From an uncultured Porphyromonadaceae bacterium (GTDB taxonomy: Bacteria > Bacteroidota > Bacteroidia > Bacteroidales > Muribaculaceae): a stretch of DNA of 13,698 nt. The position numbers were made by a program, and so were the translations under genes. Under the pieces are notes generated by a model, which saw only the letters and a program-made list of their open reading frames with translations, searched no databases and had not been told where the DNA came from. Shown in pieces: positions 1 through 8,124 of the stretch; the first letter of the stretch is position 1; every line of letters begins with the position of its first letter. The stretch spans positions 1-13,698 of the forward strand of contig CAMWOD010000010.1 of the NCBI GenBank assembly GCA_947175715.1. The letters run 5' to 3'.

Positions 1-449
1 AGTTCAGGGCGTCGGCGGTCGATCTGCGCTATGTCGTAAATCGGCACTCCATGTATGTGAGTGCCTACGATCGTCGGGTCGATGTCAAAGCCGGCTACGA
101 TGTTGAGGCCGTAGCGCGACAGACCGGAGTCCTGAATCAGGGCTGCACCGAGGCTTCCCACGCCTACCATCACTGCGTTGTGACGCTCGCGGAAGCCAAG
201 AAAATACTCAAGCTCCTCTTTTAGCGAGTTTACTTCGTAGCCTATGCGCGTTTTCCCCTTGATGCTGAGGAATGAGAGATCCTTGGCTATTTGCGATGAG
301 TCGACGTTGATTTCCTTGGCTATCTGAGTTGACGACACGTACTCTACATGGCGTGAGTGGAGCAAGTTCACATACGCCAGGTACCACGGCAGCCTACGAA
401 GTGTAGGTTCGGGCAGAAATTCTCGTTGGCGTTGGCGTGAGTGTTGCAT
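1..449 (-). CDS. rex: Redox-sensing transcriptional repressor Rex (5' part, cut by window edge)
   Basis: Rex is a cytoplasmic dimeric repressor that reads the NADH/NAD+ ratio and controls fermentation and respiration genes. I translated 149 codons from the ATG at 449; the 3' end lies outside the window. Residues 13-87 form the N-terminal winged-helix domain with the family signatures PEPTLRRLPWYLAYV, VSSTQIAKEINVDSSQIAKD and a KGKTRIGYEV wing. Residues 92-149 begin the Rossmann domain, with the dinucleotide loop GVGSLGAAL at 96-104 and GFDIDP at 120-125. The match to the family is close along the whole visible stretch. The start is chosen because PEPTLRRL normally lies near the N-terminus and no upstream alternative is needed. 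The gene follows porU on the same strand after 121 bp, with a probable promoter of its own overlapping a 27-bp dyad, which would suit autoregulation. What is seen: domains and motifs. What is inferred: its targets and autoregulation. Confidence 0.95.
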   Translation of the reverse strand, partial: MQHSRQRQREFLPEPTLRRLPWYLAYVNLLHSRHVEYVSSTQIAKEINVDSSQIAKDLSFLSIKGKTRIGYEVNSLKEELEYFLGFRERHNAVMVGVGSLGAALIQDSGLSRYGLNIVAGFDIDPTIVGTHIHGVPIYDIAQIDRRRPE

Positions 450-477
450 CCTAAGTGTAATAATGTGGTTATCTCCG

Positions 478-509
478 CGAAATTACAAAAAATGCGGCTT
501 AATAACAAT
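478..509 (-). promoter_or_regulatory. Probable Bacteroidetes-type promoter of rex
   Basis: Read on the minus strand, TAATTTCG (485 to 478) matches the Bacteroidetes -7 element TAnnTTTG at all but one position. An ATTG (509 to 506) lies 20 bp upstream, about where the -33 TTTG element is expected. Transcription would begin a few bases past 478, giving a leader of roughly 25-30 nt before the ATG at 449. The -33 part lies inside the dyad at 499-525. The assignment rests on pattern match only. Confidence 0.45.
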
Positions 510-525
510 TGAAAATTGTTAATAA
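499..525. promoter_or_regulatory. 27-bp A/T-rich dyad, candidate operator upstream of rex
   Basis: Perfect arms TAACAATT (503-510) and AATTGTTA (514-521) flank a 3-bp centre GAA. After one mismatch pair (502/522) three further outer pairs match, so 11 of 12 arm positions are symmetric. The dyad covers the predicted -33 element of rex. Its arms contain TTAACAA/TTGTTA words like those of known Rex half-sites (TTGTTAA-N4-TTAACAA in clostridia), but in the reversed order, so a Rex site is a hypothesis only. It has no G/C stem and no U-tract, which argues against a terminator. Confidence 0.45.
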
Positions 526-531
526 ATAATT

Positions 532-555
532 GGGGTTGAGGGGTTGAGAGGTTGT
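532..555. repeat. Three-copy 8-bp tandem repeat after porU
   Basis: Two exact copies of GGGGTTGA (532-539, 540-547) are followed by a degenerate third, GAGGTTGT (548-555). The stretch lies between the porU stop codon and the rex promoter. It could vary in copy number by slippage. No function is apparent. Confidence 0.6.
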
Positions 556-562
556 GTACCCC

Positions 563-592
563 GATAGCCGTCAAGGGGCGGTGACGGCTATC
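563..592 (-). other. Perfect 10-bp stem-loop spanning the porU stop codon
   Basis: GATAGCCGTC (563-572) and GACGGCTATC (583-592) are exact reverse complements around a 10-nt loop. In the porU mRNA the 5' arm lies in the last codons, the loop holds the final codons, and the stop codon begins in the loop and runs into the 3' arm. No U-tract follows on the minus strand (the next bases are GGGGTACAC), so it is not a canonical intrinsic terminator. It may instead protect the 3' end of the message or terminate in a U-independent way. Confidence 0.6.
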
Positions 593-3500
593 TTGCGGGT
601 GGCAGTGTCGTGCTTTTCACCATCGGTGGTGATTGATGCCTTGTAGAGGTAGATACCTCGGTTGACACGGTTGCCCGAGTGGCTTGTAAGGTCCCATTTC
701 ACAGGTATGGAAGTGAACATGTCGCTACGACCTGATGTGGTGGTGCTCCATATCTCGGCTCCAAGCAGGTTGTAGATGGTGACGGTGACTGTCACCTGGG
801 CATCGGGACGATCGTGAACGAGATAGAAGTTGGCTTCAACCGATGCTGGATTGGCGTCGGAGTATATGTCGTATATTACGGGTGAGCGACCTTTCTCCAC
901 GAAGAACTCAAGGGTTTGCTCAGCAAAGTTGAACGATGTGTCCCATATTCTCAGCTTGAGTGTGTGAGCGCCTTCCATGAGATTCTCGAGTGGGTATGCT
1001 ATAGTGCCACCGATTGTGCCGTCGGCATTGGGGGAGTAGTGCTTAGACACGTCGGTAATCGTTGTGGTTTCGTCAAGATAAAGGGTCATCTGGTGTCCGA
1101 TGCCGGCTTGCGACAGGTTGAGGCCGCGGTTGTCGGATATTGATGCCAATAGCATTGGCGACTCGTTGATTGTCTGGCCGTTGGCGAATGTGTGGTGGTT
1201 GAGGTAAATCGACTCAATCACAGGGGGGATTGTGTCGGTAGCGGCATTCTGGTCGGTGCCGTACACATATAGATCGCGCATGCAGCTGATGGCTTCGTCA
1301 CCTTGGTTGGTGTAGGCATACATGTTGAGAGCGGCCGGGCGGAAGTTATGAGCTATCTCCGAGGGCATCGCTATCTTAATTCTGAATTTACCCGAGGTGA
1401 TGGAGTCGTTGCCGGCGTAAAGGCGTGTGCCTTGCTGCTCAAACGTTACTTCGGTGCCTTCGCCCCAGCCGTGGCTTGTGGTGGAGTGCTCTGCGTCGTA
1501 AAGTACTGTCGACAGTAGTCCATTGAAGTTGGGTAGCAGTTTGCCATGAGGGTCGATGATTTCACCCTCGACGATCACCTCCTGGCGAGCCATGATGGTG
1601 GGCGGATCGGCGGGGTCAACCGGAGATCCGTTGATCGAATTGATGCGGATGCGGTTGGCAGGGATAGTCATGCGCATTGCAGGGTCGCCCATGAACACGT
1701 AGCGAAGCTTGTTGGAGTTGTTTTTCAGTCCATTCTTGGCGTTGCGGTATATGTCGCCCAGGCGCTGGAATTGACCATCGCTGCCACGTTTGGCTATCTG
1801 AGCGCCCATCTGTGCGGTGAGCTGTCCGTTGTCGCTTATATATACAGGTCGTGTTGCCGAAATGGCTGCAATGACACCACCACCCTGGGTCTGCCACATT
1901 ATTTCGGCTCCACTGATGTTGGCCTGGTCCCAGCGCAGGAAGTCGCAAGTGGCGGCATATAGGATGGGGTAGCGACGGTAATACATCTGATTTAAGTCGT
2001 TGCTGGTGAGGAATTGCTCGTGTGTCCAGCCCGACATGTTGGCGTGACCTACATAGTTCCACCACCACACACCCTCGTCGAGCAGGCGGAACATGTCGGC
2101 GCGGGCTCCGGGATAGCCGTTGCTCACCTTGTCGTATGCGTCGATATAGATTTTGTCAACCATCAGCTCCGAGCCGTATTGGGTGCCGAGCAGGGCTTGG
2201 TATAATCGCTCGGTCTGTGTCATGTGCTGTCCGCGGTCTTCGTCGTCGGAAATGAGCATGACACGGTTTTTCCACGCGCCCTTGGGCATGGCGTCGTAGT
2301 ATTGCACTAACTTGTCAACAGCGTTGCGCGCATCTTCGAGCGAGCGTACGGGCATGCGGCCTACAGCAATGTCGAGCTGCGAAGCACCAGGCGCCGAGCC
2401 TGAGCCGTCGGCAAGAAATCCGAAGAAATCGTCGGTGGTGAATGAGTCGTTCTCGTCAAGGCCGGTATTAGACTGCCATGAGGGCATGGTGGGGTAGATG
2501 ACGGTGCCTGAGTTGGCTGTGAGTCGGCGATTGTCGAATATCGAGCGCCCCATGAGTATGGCGTATTTCAGCTTGGTAGACTCTTTAGATGCGTTGCCGC
2601 GGTCGTAGAACATCTTGAGCAGACGGCGGAAGGCGCCGGGATCGGGTGAGCCTGACGAAAATTCGTTGTAGACATCGTTAACGTTGATCACTGCCACGGC
2701 CATCGAGTCGCGGTCGATGTGCAGTTGAGCCAGCCTCTCGGCCTGCGACTGCCACTCGGGCAGGGTGAAGATTACCATCTCGGGTGTAGGCAGCGAGTGC
2801 AGGTCCTGGTTGTTTACATTGCTCACGAACTTGGGGGAGGGTAGTGTTGCGTTGTCATCCCAGGCCACGTAGCTGCGCTGACCTGTGTATTCGTTGGTGT
2901 ACTTGGCGTTGCGGCCGGTGAGGCCGGTGATATTGAGCGGGTCAGTCACATCCCATACGCGGGTTGATGCTGTCGTAGACGATAGGGAGAATGATGACTG
3001 GTTGAGCCAAAATTGCAGGTATCCGTTGCGGAGTTTCAGCTGTCGGGGGTAGTTGATGGCGATGTAGTCGAGGCGTGCCTCATGTATGGTAGCCGATGAT
3101 GAGTGTGCGATGCCAAGCTGAAGCTTATCGCCGCTAAGATCAAATTCCTTGCGTGTTGTGGTCTCTGAGCCGAAAATGTAGGCCGACGACGATGAAGCCT
3201 TTATGTCGTCGGCTGAAGCGGTCCAGAGTTTGGTGCCGTTGGCGGTAAATGACAGGTGAGAGCTTGATCCATAAGTTTTTGCGGCAAATCCCACTTGCAT
3301 CCACACTTGTGATGAGTTTTCGGTGAAACGGTCGATGAGGTTGAATGTGAATGTCTGCGAAGGTGTATAGCGGAAATCCTCCCCCAGCAGATAATGGCCG
3401 GTGAGACTCAACGACACGAGGTCTTTTTCGTGATATATCCTGTCGTGGAAGTAATTGTAGTAGGCATCATCGTCGTCGGGTGCTGCTCCATTCGATTCGG

Positions 3501-3963
3501 GTATTGTGCGCAATGGGGCGTCGCTGTCGGTGAGATAGTAATATCCTACTTGCGTGAATGGGTTAAGGTTGTGGACGAAGCGGTAGGTGGCTGATTGAGT
3601 CCACGACTCCACTCCCACAGCGTAGAAAAAGACACCCGAAGAAGTGCTGACCGATTGCACCTGTGGTAGGTCGTCGATGTAGTTGCCGCGTGAGAGCACA
3701 TCGGAAATACGTCCTCCACCGTAGCCATATACGCGTACTTTCGACGGGTCGGCAAAGCCCCATGAGCGCAGGTCGGCCGCCGAGATGCGATACATCCCCG
3801 AATTGGTGACACTCACTTTCACCCAGTGGCCGGTATTGAGCACCGACGACGGAGCATAAGTGTCAACGGAGAAAGCACTGAGCTGTGGAGCAGCCAGCGC
3901 TACAAGTCCTATTATTAATGTGAATATGCGGTATATCAATGATTTGTGTAATCGATTGGTCAT
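571..3963 (-). CDS. porU: Type IX secretion system sortase PorU (gingipain-like C25 family)
   Basis: PorU is the outer-membrane sortase of the T9SS: it removes the C-terminal signal of cargo and joins the new end to A-LPS at the cell surface. The protein is 1130 aa, close to Porphyromonas PorU. A signal peptide occupies about residues 1-31. An N-terminal beta region with the turn VRVYGYGGG (77-84) is followed by a long beta-rich domain. The C25 caspase-like fold spans about 390-770: the catalytic His is H640 in NYVGHANMSGWTHE and the catalytic Cys is C673 in ILYAATCDFLRW, followed by GGGVIAAISATRPVY. Ig-like regions follow. The last ~105 residues (YNLLGAEIW, NRGIYLYKA) resemble a retained CTD sandwich, as PorU keeps its own. 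The ATG at 3963 gives the only good signal peptide. It follows the GH25 gene by 70 bp; porV is not adjacent. No promoter of its own was found. Confidence 0.93.
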   Translation of the reverse strand: MTNRLHKSLIYRIFTLIIGLVALAAPQLSAFSVDTYAPSSVLNTGHWVKVSVTNSGMYRISAADLRSWGFADPSKVRVYGYGGGRISDVLSRGNYIDDLPQVQSVSTSSGVFFYAVGVESWTQSATYRFVHNLNPFTQVGYYYLTDSDAPLRTIPESNGAAPDDDDAYYNYFHDRIYHEKDLVSLSLTGHYLLGEDFRYTPSQTFTFNLIDRFTENSSQVWMQVGFAAKTYGSSSHLSFTANGTKLWTASADDIKASSSSAYIFGSETTTRKEFDLSGDKLQLGIAHSSSATIHEARLDYIAINYPRQLKLRNGYLQFWLNQSSFSLSSTTASTRVWDVTDPLNITGLTGRNAKYTNEYTGQRSYVAWDDNATLPSPKFVSNVNNQDLHSLPTPEMVIFTLPEWQSQAERLAQLHIDRDSMAVAVINVNDVYNEFSSGSPDPGAFRRLLKMFYDRGNASKESTKLKYAILMGRSIFDNRRLTANSGTVIYPTMPSWQSNTGLDENDSFTTDDFFGFLADGSGSAPGASQLDIAVGRMPVRSLEDARNAVDKLVQYYDAMPKGAWKNRVMLISDDEDRGQHMTQTERLYQALLGTQYGSELMVDKIYIDAYDKVSNGYPGARADMFRLLDEGVWWWNYVGHANMSGWTHEQFLTSNDLNQMYYRRYPILYAATCDFLRWDQANISGAEIMWQTQGGGVIAAISATRPVYISDNGQLTAQMGAQIAKRGSDGQFQRLGDIYRNAKNGLKNNSNKLRYVFMGDPAMRMTIPANRIRINSINGSPVDPADPPTIMARQEVIVEGEIIDPHGKLLPNFNGLLSTVLYDAEHSTTSHGWGEGTEVTFEQQGTRLYAGNDSITSGKFRIKIAMPSEIAHNFRPAALNMYAYTNQGDEAISCMRDLYVYGTDQNAATDTIPPVIESIYLNHHTFANGQTINESPMLLASISDNRGLNLSQAGIGHQMTLYLDETTTITDVSKHYSPNADGTIGGTIAYPLENLMEGAHTLKLRIWDTSFNFAEQTLEFFVEKGRSPVIYDIYSDANPASVEANFYLVHDRPDAQVTVTVTIYNLLGAEIWSTTTSGRSDMFTSIPVKWDLTSHSGNRVNRGIYLYKASITTDGEKHDTATRKIAVTAP

Positions 3964-4008
3964 ATCTGTGTGTTGTTTCTTAATGGCGGTGCGCCGCTAT
4001 GGTCGCAG

Positions 4009-4031
4009 TCACGCTAATACTATTAACGTGA
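4009..4031. promoter_or_regulatory. 23-bp dyad between GH25 gene and porU (operator or RNA hairpin)
   Basis: TCACGCTAATA (4009-4019) and TATTAACGTGA (4021-4031) are reverse complements at 10 of 11 positions around a single central base. On the minus-strand RNA the one mismatch becomes a G-U wobble, so an 8-bp stem with a 7-nt loop can form 2 nt past the GH25 stop codon. No U-tract follows. The odd-length, near-perfect symmetry also suits a dimeric DNA-binding protein controlling porU. Sequence shows the symmetry; either role is inference. Confidence 0.5.
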
Positions 4032-4033
4032 AA

Positions 4034-4780
4034 TCAGTCATAATATTGTGGAGGAAATGACAATGAGTTGAGCCATTCTATATACTCATGGCGCTGCCCC
4101 ATGAATGCATTGCGATCGACATCCCCTTCGATGCCGTTGACGCTCCCGCGATGTGAATATTGCCACAAGGTCACACGGTCGTTATTGCTCGGCAGCGGAG
4201 GGTTGTCAAATGAGCATAACCACAGGGGTACACGCTCGAGTTGGTTTTCGACAAAGCGTTCATAGCCATCGCGGTTGGTGTAAATCATCACGGGGTAGCC
4301 TTGCGACTCAAGGTAGCTGATCATTTCGCGCAGTCGTCCCATAATTTCAGGGGTTGGGCATGGCTCGGGATTACCCCACTCCTCGATGTCGATGATTATC
4401 GGCAAGTCGAGGTGACGGCCGCGCACGGCCTTGATAAGGTTGAGCGCCTGTTGCTGTCCGTTGGTTTCGAAGCGGAAAAAGTGGTATGCGCCGACTTTCA
4501 GGCCGGCTTTGAGGGCGTTGGTGTGGTTGGTGTGGAATGCCGGGTCCTTGAATGTAGACCCCTCAGTAGCTTTTATGATCACAAAGTCGATACTATCGGC
4601 GCGTACAGCTTCAAAGTCGATTTTGCCGTTGTGCGATGATATGTCGATACCGTTGACGGGTAAATTGGGCTCTACTACCACTTGCCCTGAGCTGCAGGCC
4701 GTGGTCAGCGCACACCATGCCGCTATAAGTAGCATAGTCAATGTGGCGCTGACGTTCAGTGGTTTATGTAGACCAATCAT
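4034..4780 (-). CDS. GH25 muramidase (lysozyme) lipoprotein
   Basis: A 248-aa glycoside hydrolase family 25 enzyme, expected to cut the MurNAc-GlcNAc bond of peptidoglycan. Residues 1-28 are a lipoprotein signal with a lipobox-like ALTTAC ending at C29. The catalytic barrel starts at GIDISSHNG (44-52, D46) and contains FVIIKATEGSTFKDP (66-80), VGAYHFFRF (96-104), the acid pair D131-x-E133 in IIIDIEEW, MIYTNRDGY, LWQYSHRG and the closing VDRNAF (221-226). These are the standard GH25 landmarks, and the length is typical for a single-domain member. Residues just after C29 (SSGQVV) lack the acidic surface-export signature of Bacteroidetes lipoproteins, so a periplasmic orientation is likely (inference). 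It starts 6 bp after dsbD stops, so the two are co-transcribed. C141 and C189 could form a disulfide. Self-wall remodelling or attack on other cells are both possible. Confidence 0.92.
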   Translation of the reverse strand: MIGLHKPLNVSATLTMLLIAAWCALTTACSSGQVVVEPNLPVNGIDISSHNGKIDFEAVRADSIDFVIIKATEGSTFKDPAFHTNHTNALKAGLKVGAYHFFRFETNGQQQALNLIKAVRGRHLDLPIIIDIEEWGNPEPCPTPEIMGRLREMISYLESQGYPVMIYTNRDGYERFVENQLERVPLWLCSFDNPPLPSNNDRVTLWQYSHRGSVNGIEGDVDRNAFMGQRHEYIEWLNSLSFPPQYYD

Positions 4781-4786
4781 TGGGGT

Positions 4787-6916
4787 TTATTTAAGGATAT
4801 TATAGTTTTCGAGACCTTGCTGTAGGTATGTCATAAATCGCTCGGGTGATTCATGGAAGCTGGTAGGTTCGTTCATCAGTGAGCCGTTGTTGTCGAGAAT
4901 CACGTAGTAAGGCTGTGTTGAGGCCCCAAACTTGTAATTTTGGAGGAACATCCACTTGTCGCCAACGGTTTCGAGCGTTATCTGTCCATTGTCGGTTGTC
5001 ACAGTAATAGGCTGGGCCAGGGGTGTCTTGGCATCGACCATCAGCTTGATTACCACAAAGTTCTCGGCTATGAATGAGTGCACGTCGTCGGTGTTTATAA
5101 CGGCTTCTTCCATTTTGCGGCAATTGACGCATCCGTAGCCCGAGAAGTCGATGAGTACCGGCATATTATGTTCGCGTGCATACTCCATGCCGCTGGTATA
5201 GTCGTCAAATTCCACAAACTCCTGGGAGTGGGCGTAAAGGTTGAAATCCTGAGTAGTGAGTGGGGGCACAAAGGCGCTTGCGGCTTTCAGCGGCGCTCCC
5301 CACAAGCCGGGGATGAGGTAAACGGCGAACGATAGCGGCAGCAGTGCCAGCATGAACGAGCCAACTCCTACATGATCGCGCTGTGAGTCGTGTGAGAAGC
5401 GAAGTTTGCCCAGCAGGTACATGCCCATCAGTATGAACAGCACAATCCAGAGCGACAGGAATACCTCGCGGTCGAGTATGTGCCAGCCGTAGGCCATATC
5501 GGCCACGGATAGGAATTTGAGTGAGAGTATCAGTTCGATAAAGCCTAAGATGACTTTCACGGAGTTGAGCCATCCTCCCGACTTTGGCATCGACCTGAGC
5601 ATGCCTGGGAACAGGGCGCACAGTGTGAACGGAAGTGCGAGCCCCAGTGCGAAGCCCCCCATGCCTATTGCCGGGCCAAGTATCTCACCCTCGGCGGCTG
5701 TGGCCACGAGGAGTGTGCCAATTATTGGGCCGGTGCACGAGAATGATACCAGCGCAAGTGTAAAGGCCATGAAGAAGATGCTAATAATACCTGTGGTGGT
5801 TTCGGCCTTGGAGTCGATGGCGTTTGACCATCTGGCGGGAAGCTTGATTTCAAATGCGCCAAAAAATGAAATGGCGAAAATCACCAGTATGGCGAAAAAT
5901 ATAATGTTGAAAACCGCCGATGTTGATAGCTCATTGAGTTTGCCTGCACCGAAAAGTATTGTAATGAGCAACCCTAAAGCTACGTATATCACCACTATAG
6001 CCAGCCCGTAAAGAATCGCTCCACTGTTGAAACGCGACCCTTTCGAGCTTTTGAGGAAGAATGACACCGTCATCGGTATCATAGGCCACACGCAAGGAGT
6101 GAGCAATGCGGCGAGCCCACCTAAAAATCCCAAAACCAAGGTCATCCACAGGCCGGTACGCTCGGCAGCTGTGGTCTCCGACGGTTCCCACCACTGAGGG
6201 TTGCCTTTGGTGAGTTCCTGGGGCAGAGAGGCGGCTTTCAGCGCTTTAACATCAACTGCAGGTTGAGCCGCTACTTCCTCCTCAACGGTATCTTCCGACT
6301 CCTCATCGCCGATGGTGACAGTGACTGTGGGGTTGTCTATGTTGTCAGTTGAGGGAGTTGCAGCAGGAGTAGTTGATGTGGTTGGAGGTTGTGGCGCCGG
6401 TGCTGGTTCGGGAGCTGCTTTTGAGGCAGGACTGGAGATCTCTGTGATTCCTTTGGCGGGGTCGTAAGTGGCCTTTACGGTGAGCGATGCACGCATCATT
6501 GCGCACATCTCACTGCGACATGCCTGGCCGCTTATGGCGATGGCGATGTCGTGATTCTGACCATCGGTAATCTCAAATGGTATTGTGAAGCGCACTTTCG
6601 ACGACCATTGTGCCAGGTCGCTCCCCAAAGCGTCATCATATATTACTTCAGGCGCTTTACTGGGCGTAGGTGTGCCTGTGATGTTTATTCCGGGTTGTGG
6701 AGTGATGTTGATTTGCAGAGCGTTATATCCTCCTTCGGGAGGAAAGGCATAGAAATGAAATCCATCGTTGGGTACGGCGGTGAGTCGTATTGTGCCAACG
6801 TTGCCCGATGTCATTTCAACGCGTCCCGACCAGCTTACCGGGTCGTCGGCCTGCATGTGCAGGGCTGACAATAGTATGGAGAGGAGTAATACTACTTTTA
6901 GTGTGATTTTACTCAT
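4787..6916 (-). CDS. dsbD: Thiol:disulfide interchange protein DsbD
   Basis: DsbD passes electrons from cytoplasmic thioredoxin across the inner membrane to periplasmic thiol enzymes. This 709-aa copy has all three parts. After a signal peptide (1-23) the alpha domain spans about 24-150 with its cysteine pair C133/C138 in GQACRSEMCAMM. A linker rich in Pro, Ala, Thr and acidic residues follows (160-250), unusually long. The membrane domain (256-540) has about eight hydrophobic segments, with the redox cysteines C275 in LLTPCVWPMIP and C394 in VSFSCTGPIIG. The C-terminal thioredoxin-like domain (565-709) carries C596-V-N-C599 in GYGCVNCRKME and a cis-Pro loop at STQPYYV. All catalytic cysteines are present, so it should be active. 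It lies 55 bp after the epimerase gene and 6 bp before GH25. Nearby exported Cys enzymes (NlpC/P60, PorU) are plausible beneficiaries (inference). Confidence 0.94.
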   Translation of the reverse strand: MSKITLKVVLLLSILLSALHMQADDPVSWSGRVEMTSGNVGTIRLTAVPNDGFHFYAFPPEGGYNALQINITPQPGINITGTPTPSKAPEVIYDDALGSDLAQWSSKVRFTIPFEITDGQNHDIAIAISGQACRSEMCAMMRASLTVKATYDPAKGITEISSPASKAAPEPAPAPQPPTTSTTPAATPSTDNIDNPTVTVTIGDEESEDTVEEEVAAQPAVDVKALKAASLPQELTKGNPQWWEPSETTAAERTGLWMTLVLGFLGGLAALLTPCVWPMIPMTVSFFLKSSKGSRFNSGAILYGLAIVVIYVALGLLITILFGAGKLNELSTSAVFNIIFFAILVIFAISFFGAFEIKLPARWSNAIDSKAETTTGIISIFFMAFTLALVSFSCTGPIIGTLLVATAAEGEILGPAIGMGGFALGLALPFTLCALFPGMLRSMPKSGGWLNSVKVILGFIELILSLKFLSVADMAYGWHILDREVFLSLWIVLFILMGMYLLGKLRFSHDSQRDHVGVGSFMLALLPLSFAVYLIPGLWGAPLKAASAFVPPLTTQDFNLYAHSQEFVEFDDYTSGMEYAREHNMPVLIDFSGYGCVNCRKMEEAVINTDDVHSFIAENFVVIKLMVDAKTPLAQPITVTTDNGQITLETVGDKWMFLQNYKFGASTQPYYVILDNNGSLMNEPTSFHESPERFMTYLQQGLENYNILK

Positions 6917-6971
6917 AAATACTTCATGTAAATGAGATGGTGGTGTGTGGCGAGCTCAGTAGGCTTCTTGG

Positions 6972-8117
6972 TCAAGCCATGTCGCTCAGAGGTATGGCGC
7001 CGATTCCGGGACGGTCGGGTATTGTGACACGTCCATCCACAATCTTCATGCCGTCGAAGATGTCGTTGGAGATTAACAGGTTGCCGTCGAGGTCGGCCCA
7101 ATCGGCCAGTGGGGCGAGTTGTGAGGCCGCCGATATGCCGCAAGAGGTTTCGGTCATGCATCCGAGCATCACTTTCATTCCCAATCCGCGGGCTGTAGCT
7201 GCCATCTGGTAGGCTTCGTGCAGACCTGTCGACTTCATCAGCTTGATGTTGATGGCGTCGTAAGCACCGGCGGCGCGAGTCACGTCGGGTAGGCGCTGCA
7301 AAAATTCGTCGGCCACAATAGGTAGTGGTGAGCGCTCGCGTAGCCCCGCTGTTTCGTCGATCATCTCCTTGGGGAATGGTTGCTCGACAAAAAGGCAGTT
7401 TCGTTCGGCAAGCCAGTGGCACATTTCGAGAGCTTGGTTGCGGTCGGTCCATCCCTGGTTGGCATCGACGCATATAGGGTGGTCGACCATTGAGCGGATT
7501 ACCTCTACGGTTTCGCGGTCGTTGTCGAGTCCCATCTTCACTTTCAACACCTTATAGGGTTCGGCCTCCTTGACTTTCTGCCTTACAACATCCTCGGTGT
7601 CAATGCCGATGGTAAACGATGTGTGTGGTGCTTTCTCGGGTGAGAGACCCCATATTTTGTACCATGGTTGACCCATGATTTTGCCGAGCAAGTCGTGAAG
7701 GGCGATGTCGACCGAAGCTTTTGCCGCACGGTTGTCGGGAGCGGTAGAGTCGACGTATTTCAGTATTTCCTCAAGCCTGAATGGGTCGGAGAATTGTGAC
7801 AGGTCGAGGTTGCTCAAGAACTTTGTGACTGATTCAATCGATTCTCCCAGGTATGGAGGCATCGAAGCCTCGCCATAGCCCACCAGTCCGTCGTATTCGA
7901 TTTGCACCTGTACGCCTGGCGTTGATGTACGCGACGAGCGGGCCAGGTTGAAGGCATGGCGTAGTTGCAGCTCGTAGGGGTAGAAAGTGAGGTTCAGTCG
8001 GCCAGAGCGTCCCGAAGCTTTGGGCTTGGCAGGCTCTCCAAAAGCCGAAAATGATATGGGTGACGCTGCTATGGCAGCGCCTAATATAGAGGTACGTAGG
8101 AAATTACGGCGATCCAT
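6972..8117 (-). CDS. Exported L-Ala-D/L-Glu-type dipeptide epimerase (enolase superfamily)
   Basis: Enolase-superfamily enzyme, 381 aa, of the mandelate racemase/muconate lactonizing subgroup that epimerises L-Ala-D-Glu from murein to L-Ala-L-Glu. Residues 1-27 form an export signal with a Tat-like RRNFLR (3-8) and an Ala-rich core. The capping domain begins near 40. Barrel residues are all visible: K192-x-K194 (general base pair), metal ligands D218 (VDANQGW), E245 (VEQPF) and D270 (VADEF), and K292 (NIKLMKSTG) as the opposite-face base. CMTETSCGISAA (320-331) and D342-x-D344 (DLDG) fit the dipeptide epimerases, in which a DxD binds the substrate amino group. It starts 7 bp after the NlpC/P60 gene, the partner that would supply its substrate, as with ykfB/ykfC in Bacillus. 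The exact dipeptide preferred cannot be read from sequence. Characterised relatives are usually cytosolic, so the signal is notable. Confidence 0.9.
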   Translation of the reverse strand: MDRRNFLRTSILGAAIAASPISFSAFGEPAKPKASGRSGRLNLTFYPYELQLRHAFNLARSSRTSTPGVQVQIEYDGLVGYGEASMPPYLGESIESVTKFLSNLDLSQFSDPFRLEEILKYVDSTAPDNRAAKASVDIALHDLLGKIMGQPWYKIWGLSPEKAPHTSFTIGIDTEDVVRQKVKEAEPYKVLKVKMGLDNDRETVEVIRSMVDHPICVDANQGWTDRNQALEMCHWLAERNCLFVEQPFPKEMIDETAGLRERSPLPIVADEFLQRLPDVTRAAGAYDAINIKLMKSTGLHEAYQMAATARGLGMKVMLGCMTETSCGISAASQLAPLADWADLDGNLLISNDIFDGMKIVDGRVTIPDRPGIGAIPLSDMA

Positions 8118-8124
8118 GTTTCGA

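Noticed and set aside
368..574. 68-codon minus-strand reading frame across the rex-porU spacer
   Set aside because: It ends inside rex in another frame, contains the rex promoter and dyad, and its protein has no recognisable features.
563..592. Canonical intrinsic terminator after porU
   Set aside because: The stem is good but no U-run follows on the minus strand, so it is reported only as a hairpin.
1546..2205. Open plus-strand frames opposite porU
   Set aside because: Shadows of a well-supported gene; no signal peptide, motif or promoter.
5517..6011. 164-codon plus-strand frame opposite dsbD
   Set aside because: Lies antisense to the conserved membrane domain of dsbD and its low-complexity protein shows no family features.
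6913..7473. 186-codon Arg-rich minus-strand frame overlapping the epimerase gene
   Set aside because: An out-of-frame reading of the epimerase; composition is typical of a frame shadow.
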